From positions 89,345-153,344 of the forward strand of contig NZ_BJDL01000007.1 in NCBI RefSeq assembly GCF_005405125.1: a stretch of DNA of 64,000 nt, read 5' to 3'. The stretch comes from Lactiplantibacillus songbeiensis (lineage in GTDB: Bacteria; Bacillota; Bacilli; Lactobacillales; Lactobacillaceae). How positions within the stretch are numbered: the stretch's first letter is position 1; each line of letters starts with the position of its first letter. Position numbers and translations under genes: made by a program. Positions 58,717-64,000 of this stretch are shown here, in pieces. A model generated the notes under the pieces. It was not told the DNA's origin. It was given only the letters and a program-made list of their open reading frames with translations, and did no database searches.

Positions 58717-60681
58717 ATGGCAAGTATTAACGTTAAATTTCCAGATGGCGCTGAAAAGCAATTCGATGCCGGCGTCACGACGGAAGACATTGCAAAGTCA
58801 ATCAGTCCTTCACTCGCAAAACGGTCAGTTGCCGGTAAGTTCAACGGTCAAGTCGTTGATTATCGCCAACCTTTAACCACAGATGGATCAATTGAAATCG
58901 TGGCGGCTGATAGTGAAGACGGAATGGCTGTTTTACGGCAAACGGCAGCGCAAGTTTTAGCTAACGCTGTTAAGCAACTCTTCCCAAAGGTTCATTTTGG
59001 GAGTGGTGAAGGTAACGAAAACGGGTTCTTCTTCGATACTGATAACCCTGACGCCGATGGCAAACAAGTGAGTGAAGACGACTTGGAAGCAATCAGCATT
59101 AAGATGCAAGCCATCGTTAAGGAAAACTTGCCAATCGTACGCGAAGTCTTATCAAAAGACGATGCGTTAGCTTTAGTTGGCGACGATCCTTACCAACAAG
59201 ACTTGGTTAACGACCGCGCTGCTGAAAATGACGGCCAAGTCGTGGTTTACAAGCAAGGCGATTTCGTTGATTTATCTGATGGGGCGCAATTAGCTTCAAC
59301 TGGTAAAGTCAAGATCTTCAAGCTATTGTCTGTTGCCGGTGCTTACTGGCAAGGCAAGTCCAGCAATCCAATGTTACAACGGATTTACGGGACGGCGTTC
59401 TTAAAGCAAAAAGACTTAGATGCAGATTTGAAGAAGCGCCAAGAAGCCCGCGAACGTGATCACCGGGTTATCGGGAATGAATTGGACTTATTCTTCGTTG
59501 ATCCTAAAGTTGGGAACGGCTTACCATACTGGATGCCTAATGGTGCCACGATTCGTCGCCAAATCGAACGTTACATCATCGATAAAGAAGTTGCGAATGG
59601 TTACCAACATGTTTATACCCCAGTTTTAGCTAACTTGGATGTTTACAAGCAATCTGGTCACTGGGATCACTACCGTGAAGACATGTTCCCACCAATGGAC
59701 ATGGGTGACGGCGAACAATTGGAATTACGGCCAATGAACTGCCCATCACATATCCAGATTTACAACCATCACATTCGCTCATACCGTGAATTACCATTGC
59801 GGATCGCTGAACTTGGGATGATGCACCGTTATGAAAAATCTGGTGCCTTGACTGGGTTATCACGGGTTCGTGAAATGACTTTGAACGATGGTCATACGTT
59901 CGTTGCTTTGGATCAGATTGAAGAAGAATTCAAGAAGATCTTGGGCTTGATGGTTCAAGTCTACGAAGACTTCGATATTTCTGACTATCGTTTCCGTTTG
60001 AGTTACCGCGACCCTGAAAACAAGGCCAAGTACTTTGACGATGATGCGATGTGGGAACGGAGCCAAAAGATGTTGAAGTCCGCCATGGATGACATGGGCT
60101 TGGATTACTTCGAAGCTGAAGGGGAAGCTGCTTTCTACGGTCCTAAGTTGGATGTTCAGACTAAGACGGCCCTTGGTGGTGAAGAAACCTTGTCGACCAT
60201 TCAATTGGACTTCTTATTACCAGAACGCTTTGATTTGAAGTACGTTGGTTCTGATGGTGAAGAACATCGTCCAGTGATGATTCACCGTGGCCTTGTGTCA
60301 ACGATGGAACGTTTCGTGGCTTACTTGACTGAAATCTACAAGGGTGCTTTCCCAACTTGGTTGGCACCTAAGCAAGTCACGGTTATCCCAGTTAATAACG
60401 GTGCCCATGGTGCTTACGCTGAGACGGTTCGTCGTCGTTTGGCTGAAGCCAACATTCGGGTCAGTGTTGATGATCGGAATGAAAAGATGGGTTACAAGAT
60501 TCGTGAAGCCCAAACTAAGAAAGTGCCATATATCTTAGTTGTTGGGGATCAAGAAATCTCAACTGGTAATGTTTCTGTCCGTAAGTATGGTGAAGAACGG
60601 ACTGAATCAGAATCAATCGACATGTTCATTGGGGCTATCAGTGAAGAAATTCGGAACTATAGTCGTGGCGCCAGCAAATAA
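58717..60681 (+). CDS. thrS: Threonyl-tRNA synthetase
   Basis: 654 residues: N-terminal TGS domain ([13 protein letters not shown]), editing domain, class II catalytic core with [13 protein letters not shown] (zinc Cys), [21 protein letters not shown] shortened here as [11 protein letters not shown], and the motif 3 region [16 protein letters not shown], then the anticodon-binding domain from [12 protein letters not shown] 58717 has AAGGAGTGTG in front; the ATG at 58705 has none. Confidence 0.96.
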   Translation: MASINVKFPDGAEKQFDAGVTTEDIAKSISPSLAKRSVAGKFNGQVVDYRQPLTTDGSIEIVAADSEDGMAVLRQTAAQVLANAVKQLFPKVHFGSGEGNENGFFFDTDNPDADGKQVSEDDLEAISIKMQAIVKENLPIVREVLSKDDALALVGDDPYQQDLVNDRAAENDGQVVVYKQGDFVDLSDGAQLASTGKVKIFKLLSVAGAYWQGKSSNPMLQRIYGTAFLKQKDLDADLKKRQEARERDHRVIGNELDLFFVDPKVGNGLPYWMPNGATIRRQIERYIIDKEVANGYQHVYTPVLANLDVYKQSGHWDHYREDMFPPMDMGDGEQLELRPMNCPSHIQIYNHHIRSYRELPLRIAELGMMHRYEKSGALTGLSRVREMTLNDGHTFVALDQIEEEFKKILGLMVQVYEDFDISDYRFRLSYRDPENKAKYFDDDAMWERSQKMLKSAMDDMGLDYFEAEGEAAFYGPKLDVQTKTALGGEETLSTIQLDFLLPERFDLKYVGSDGEEHRPVMIHRGLVSTMERFVAYLTEIYKGAFPTWLAPKQVTVIPVNNGAHGAYAETVRRRLAEANIRVSVDDRNEKMGYKIREAQTKKVPYILVVGDQEISTGNVSVRKYGEERTESESIDMFIGAISEEIRNYSRGASK

Positions 60682-60684
60682 CTG

Positions 60685-60713
60685 TTGACACTCAATCACA
60701 ATTCTGATACTAT
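60685..60713 (+). promoter_or_regulatory. Promoter of the infC-rpmI-rplT operon
   Basis: Consensus TTGACA and TACTAT with a 17-base spacer. Confidence 0.85.
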
Positions 60714-60719
60714 ATTGGA

Positions 60720-60842
60720 GTTGAGAAAAAAAGCAGAAGCACCCGCTTCTCGCCTTGGTAACAAAAGTTATCGGGCAGATGAACGATGAATTTATTCCCA
60801 TTAACGGGAGTGAGCGGGCGTGTATGCGCCCGCTCTTTTTTG
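60720..60842 (+). promoter_or_regulatory. L20-type ribosomal protein leader
   Basis: The leader contains GAAGC/GCTTC pairing, an internal region with CGCCTTGGTAACAAAAG and a terminator hairpin (GAGCGGGCG/CGCCCGCTC then T6) before infC. Position and shape match the L20 leader of Firmicutes, where L20 binding causes termination. Confidence 0.75.
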
Positions 60843-60870
60843 TGGATTTCTCGAAATTTTACGGAGGTGA

Positions 60871-61392
60871 ATTACCATAGCTAAAGATTCGATGGTTAAT
60901 GACGGCATCCGTGCTCGCGAAGTACGTTTGATTGCCAGTGATGGTGAACAATTAGGTGTCAAGTCACGACAAGAAGCAATGCAGATTGCTGAAGATGCAA
61001 GCTTAGATCTTGTTTTAGTTGCACCGAAAGCGAAACCACCCGTAGCCAGAATTATGGATTATGGGAAGTATCGTTTCGAGCAACAAAAGAAACAACGGGA
61101 AGCTCGTAAGAAGCAAAAAGTTGTTAGCATTAAAGAAGTGCGCTTGAGCCCAGTTATTGACACCAATGACTTTAACACGAAGCTGAAACATGCTGAAAAG
61201 TTCTTGTCAAAAGGTGACAAAGTTCGGGTTTCCATCCGATTCAAAGGTCGGGCTATTACCCATAAGGATATTGGTCGTCAAGTCTTGAATCGAATGATTG
61301 AAGCCACGAAAGAATATTCAACGGTTGAAGCCTATCCTAAGATGGATGGTCGTAGTATGTTCTTAGTGTTAGCACCAAAAACTGAGAATTAA
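60871..61392 (+). CDS. infC: Translation initiation factor IF-3
   Basis: 173 residues. N-terminal domain ([13 protein letters not shown]), linker ([20 protein letters not shown]) and C-terminal domain ([25 protein letters not shown]). No ATG follows the ribosome site ACGGAGGTGA; ATT at 60871 or ATA at 60877 must be used, giving [11 protein letters not shown] as in other lactobacillar IF-3. The first ATG (60892) would remove conserved residues. A rare start codon is the known IF-3 self-control device. Confidence 0.93.
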   Translation: MTIAKDSMVNDGIRAREVRLIASDGEQLGVKSRQEAMQIAEDASLDLVLVAPKAKPPVARIMDYGKYRFEQQKKQREARKKQKVVSIKEVRLSPVIDTNDFNTKLKHAEKFLSKGDKVRVSIRFKGRAITHKDIGRQVLNRMIEATKEYSTVEAYPKMDGRSMFLVLAPKTEN

Positions 61393-61413
61393 TTTCTAGG
61401 AGGATTATTGATT

Positions 61414-61608
61414 ATGCCAAAACAAAAGACAAACCGCGCTGCAGCTAAGCGTTTCAAAGTAACCGCTAAAGGTAACATTAAGAGCGCCAACGCTTTCACA
61501 AGTCATCGTTTCCATGGTAAGACTAAGAAACAACGTCGCCAATTACGTGGTACGGCTGTGATCGAAAAGCCAATGGTCAAAACATATCACAAGTTATTAC
61601 AAAAATAA
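61414..61608 (+). CDS. rpmI: 50S ribosomal protein L35
   Basis: 64 residues beginning [20 protein letters not shown], followed by [14 protein letters not shown]; the typical L35 length and sequence. TAGGAGGATT precedes the ATG. It lies between infC and rplT. Confidence 0.96.
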   Translation: MPKQKTNRAAAKRFKVTAKGNIKSANAFTSHRFHGKTKKQRRQLRGTAVIEKPMVKTYHKLLQK

Positions 61609-61643
61609 TTAACACGTTTTAGTTAAATCTAGGAGGAAATAAG

Positions 61644-62003
61644 ATGGCTCGAGTAAAAGGTGGAACTGTAACACGCAAACGTCGTAAACGCATTTTAAAA
61701 TTAGCTAAAGGTTACCGTGGTGCTAAGCATATCCAATTTAAGGTTGCTAAGGACCAAGTAATGAAGTCATACGAATACGCCTTCCGCGATCGGAAGAAGC
61801 GTAAGAGTGACTTCCGTCGTCTTTGGATTGCCCGGATCAACGCGGCAGCCCGGATGAGCGACATTAGCTACAGTCAATTAATGCATGGCTTGAAATTAGC
61901 TAACATCGACATGAACCGTAAGATGTTGGCTGACTTAGCTGTTAACGATGCTGACGCATTCAAGGCGTTGGTTGAAGAAGCTAAGAAAGCTCTTGCAGCT
62001 TAA
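61644..62003 (+). CDS. rplT: 50S ribosomal protein L20
   Basis: 119 residues beginning [20 protein letters not shown], with [20 protein letters not shown]; typical L20. Besides ribosome assembly it should bind the leader of this operon. TAGGAGGAAA precedes the ATG. Confidence 0.97.
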   Translation: MARVKGGTVTRKRRKRILKLAKGYRGAKHIQFKVAKDQVMKSYEYAFRDRKKRKSDFRRLWIARINAAARMSDISYSQLMHGLKLANIDMNRKMLADLAVNDADAFKALVEEAKKALAA

Positions 62004-62040
62004 TTAAAAAATTCCAAGCCGTTTTGGCAAGGTTGATTAG

Positions 62041-62072
62041 GGATCTCATCTTTTGGATGAGGTCTCTTTTTT
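62041..62072 (+). terminator. Terminator of the infC operon
   Basis: GATCTCATC and GATGAGGTC pair (one G-T) and T6 follows. Confidence 0.85.
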
Positions 62073-62104
62073 ACAATCTTTTAAGTTGGTTATACTATAC
62101 TGAC

Positions 62105-62208
62105 TGAACAAATGTATAGAAGCTTTAGAGTGGTTTTTGGAAATCGTTGTTATCTGGGAAACTGAGTCAAAATTTAAGCCCTGCAGACCACCATCTGCAG
62201 GGCTTTTT
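62105..62208 (+). ncRNA. Possible small RNA after rplT
   Basis: A promoter (TTTACA at 62070-62075, TACTAT at 62093-62098, spacer 17) is followed by about 75 bases without a credible ORF and then by a strong terminator (AAGCCCTGCAGA/TCTGCAGGGCTT, T5; 62176-62208). A 17-codon ORF at 62112 lacks a ribosome site. Identity unknown. Confidence 0.45.
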
Positions 62209-62217
62209 AGTGTTATA

Positions 62218-63528
62218 TTAAGATTTAACAGCGTCACTTTTACGAACTGGACTGACCCAAGTGCCACTACCGTAACCGAGAATGGTTTTAACGGCTGGAA
62301 TCAAAGTCGTTACCAATGCTAGCGCGTTAACTTGCCAATAGACGACCATGTACAGTGGCATAAAGAGCAAGTATTTCAGCTTTTTACCTCGGTCATCGAC
62401 AATTAACGCCGATAGTAGTTGGAGGATGCCGGCGAACATTTCGAAGGTGACAAAGATAAAGGCCATACAGAACATGTGGTAGACCCGTTCGAAGTTTCCA
62501 GTGAAAGCGAACGTCCCCAGTGAGTAAATAAAGAGGATCGTTGAGATACAGAAGAACAGTGACCAGATGATACTTAACGTTTGGTCAGCGAGAAAGGCGA
62601 TTTGTTTGAAGTAACGCTTCGGATGGCTCAATACGCGGTGGAAGTTTGTCAATAAGACTTCCGTGCCACCTTTGGCCCAGCGCTTACGTTGCTTATAAAG
62701 CGCAGATAAGGATTCTGGGACGTTCATATAGAAGAGAATGTCTGGTGAAAAGGCGGTTGTCCAACCACTTAATTGATGATCCCAGGCGATACTAATATCT
62801 TCAGTTGCGCGGTCTTGACGGAATAAGCCAACATCAATCAAGGCATCGCGGCGATACATCGTGTTGGCACCGCTGTACGCATACATATTCCCTAACGCAC
62901 TCACTTGACTCCGTTTGATGACCCCAACGATACTCGAGAATTCGACCGTTTGGGACTTGGCAATCAGCTTACTCCGATTTTGAACGTCCATGTTGGCGGT
63001 GACCGCGGCCACGTTCATGTGTTCTTCACCTAGGAAGTAGTTCATGTATTTACTTAAGGCATCGGGTTCTGGAATGGAATCGGCGTCATTACTTAAAATA
63101 AATTCGCCTTTTGCAAAGCCAACCCCAACGTTAAACGCATGCGCTTTACCTTGATTTTTTTCGATCGTGACAACCCGTAAGTTTGGATATTGGGTTTGGA
63201 GTTCCGCCAAAATTTTAGGTGTGTCGTCAGTTGAACCATCGTCAGTAACTAAGACTTCGTAGTTCTCATAAGTTAAATTATTCACCAGATAGTCAATGGT
63301 GTGGGCAATCATGACTTCTTCGTTATGTGCCGGAATCATAATCGTGACCATCGGCTGATCAACGGGTGCAATGTCATGGAATTTCTTATGACGATGGCGG
63401 TACACCGTTTGGTAACAAATAACGCCGATGAACCAGGCGAAGGCCCCCAAGATTGGGTAGGAAACAAGAATTAGTAAGATAAAGTTCCAAATACTTTCAA
63501 ATGGGTTTAACGTTGATAAAATTTCCAT
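62218..63528 (-). CDS. Family 2 glycosyltransferase, PgaC/IcaA-like
   Basis: 436 residues: an N-terminal membrane segment pair, a GT2 domain with TDDGSTDDTP, DADSIPEPD and the QxxRW-like KQRKRWAKGG, and C-terminal membrane segments. This is the layout of processive synthases of poly-N-acetylglucosamine or hyaluronan-like polymers. The SD GGAGG lies in the end of the upstream gene (3-base gap), so the two are coupled. The polymer is inferred. Confidence 0.85.
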   Translation of the reverse strand: MEILSTLNPFESIWNFILLILVSYPILGAFAWFIGVICYQTVYRHRHKKFHDIAPVDQPMVTIMIPAHNEEVMIAHTIDYLVNNLTYENYEVLVTDDGSTDDTPKILAELQTQYPNLRVVTIEKNQGKAHAFNVGVGFAKGEFILSNDADSIPEPDALSKYMNYFLGEEHMNVAAVTANMDVQNRSKLIAKSQTVEFSSIVGVIKRSQVSALGNMYAYSGANTMYRRDALIDVGLFRQDRATEDISIAWDHQLSGWTTAFSPDILFYMNVPESLSALYKQRKRWAKGGTEVLLTNFHRVLSHPKRYFKQIAFLADQTLSIIWSLFFCISTILFIYSLGTFAFTGNFERVYHMFCMAFIFVTFEMFAGILQLLSALIVDDRGKKLKYLLFMPLYMVVYWQVNALALVTTLIPAVKTILGYGSGTWVSPVRKSDAVKS

Positions 63529-63531
63529 CTA

Positions 63532-63948
63532 TTAGGCGTCCTCCGTTTTGTATAAGTCGTGAATTTCGTTAACCGTTAAGTTTTGTTCAGGGGTGACCGT
63601 GTAATGGCGGATATTCGTCCGCATGGCGGCCATCCCGAAGCGTTCAGCGTACAATGCTTCCATCTTCAATTTACGTTCTGCTAGTCGTTCAGGATCGTAC
63701 TGGACGTCTTTTTCAACGTGTTGCTTAACGCGATGATTATTATGCAGTGTCGAGATGACGACCACCAGCGCGATGATGATAAAGGCGATGATGAAGAACC
63801 GGTCAAAAAAGTAAAATAAGGTCCGGCCTTCTTGATAGCGCCAAGCGTGTAGAAAGTGTGTATTATTGATCAGCAGGGTGGATGAGACTGTCCAGTAAAT
63901 GGGAATGGCAACACCCAGCCAAAACAAAAATACTAAGCTTAGAGGCAT
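63532..63948 (-). CDS. Membrane protein coupled to the glycosyltransferase
   Basis: 138 residues: two membrane segments (about 5-24 and 50-68) and a basic/acidic soluble tail. Size and place next to a PgaC-like gene recall PgaD/IcaD partners, but sequence similarity is not evident to me. The start codon lies inside one arm of an inverted repeat that also overlaps the AGGAG site (63968-63973). Confidence 0.65.
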   Translation of the reverse strand: MPLSLVFLFWLGVAIPIYWTVSSTLLINNTHFLHAWRYQEGRTLFYFFDRFFIIAFIIIALVVVISTLHNNHRVKQHVEKDVQYDPERLAERKLKMEALYAERFGMAAMRTNIRHYTVTPEQNLTVNEIHDLYKTEDA

Positions 63949-63981
63949 AGAAGTTACCCGACGGGGTGCTCCTATGCCTCT
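63941..63981 (-). promoter_or_regulatory. Start-codon hairpin of the minus-strand pair
   Basis: AGAGGCATAG and CTATGCCTCT are perfect 10-base complements. On the minus strand the second arm holds the ATG and the AGGAG site begins in the first arm; an inner ACCC/GGGT stem lies between. A TATAAA -10 just upstream (about 63988-63994) places the RNA start at the hairpin. Confidence 0.6.
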
Positions 63982-64000
63982 ATTACTTTATAGTGGTAGT

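Overview
The window looks like chromosomal DNA of a lactic acid bacterium of the Lactobacillaceae, most likely Lactiplantibacillus (L. plantarum group). This rests on moderate GC, strong AGGAGG-type ribosome sites, a sorbitol PTS operon, an alpha-L-rhamnosidase operon, CcpA (cre) sites, and gene orders shared with Firmicutes (yhaO-yhaN-yhaM-prsA-yhaH-hit-ecsAB; ytmP-trmB; ytpR-sftA-murC; polA-mutM-coaE-nrdR-dnaB-dnaI-thrS-infC-rpmI-rplT). The species call is inference from remembered protein sequences, not a search.

Layout. 0-18.5 kb is a carbohydrate and accessory block: an FMN/FAD fumarate-reductase-like lipoprotein, a YdcZ transporter, a ROK kinase/GH1 6-phospho-beta-glucosidase/MFS operon, an AraC regulator divergent from a GH78 rhamnosidase/MFS/esterase operon, and a complete sorbitol operon (srlD, PRD regulator, gutM, srlA, srlE, srlB). 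18.5-26.5 kb holds two related MFS exporters on the minus strand, a MocR regulator divergent from a LysE exporter, an aminotransferase, an ArgR regulator and a small basic protein. 27-41.5 kb is a housekeeping cluster: bifunctional PBP, YheA-like protein, YhaO/N/M nucleases, PrsA, HIT, EcsAB, YtmP, TrmB. 41.6-44.3 kb is an AgrC/PlnB-type two-component system followed by two tiny related membrane peptides. 44.3-61.9 kb carries ytpR, an SftA-like translocase, murC, a Bax1-like protein, polA, mutM, coaE, nrdR, dnaB, dnaI, a T-box-controlled thrS and the L20-leader-controlled infC operon. The end has a possible small RNA and a minus-strand pair resembling exopolysaccharide synthesis genes (PgaC-like).

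The most unusual signal is a family of modular structured intergenic repeats. Five full or decayed elements (up to about 395 bp, with inverted ends reading ACGCTTGGTGCTAGTTG and, in two copies, flanking 7-8 bp direct repeats) contain two modules, A and B, in opposite orientation. Solo A modules and a diverged C type also occur. All three module types appear to fold into an outer stem enclosing hairpins whose stems change sequence with compensating changes, while two loop motifs (AGCC-n-CGGTCT and AAAATCAC-like) are kept. I do not recognise this family under any name. It is the best candidate here for something undescribed.
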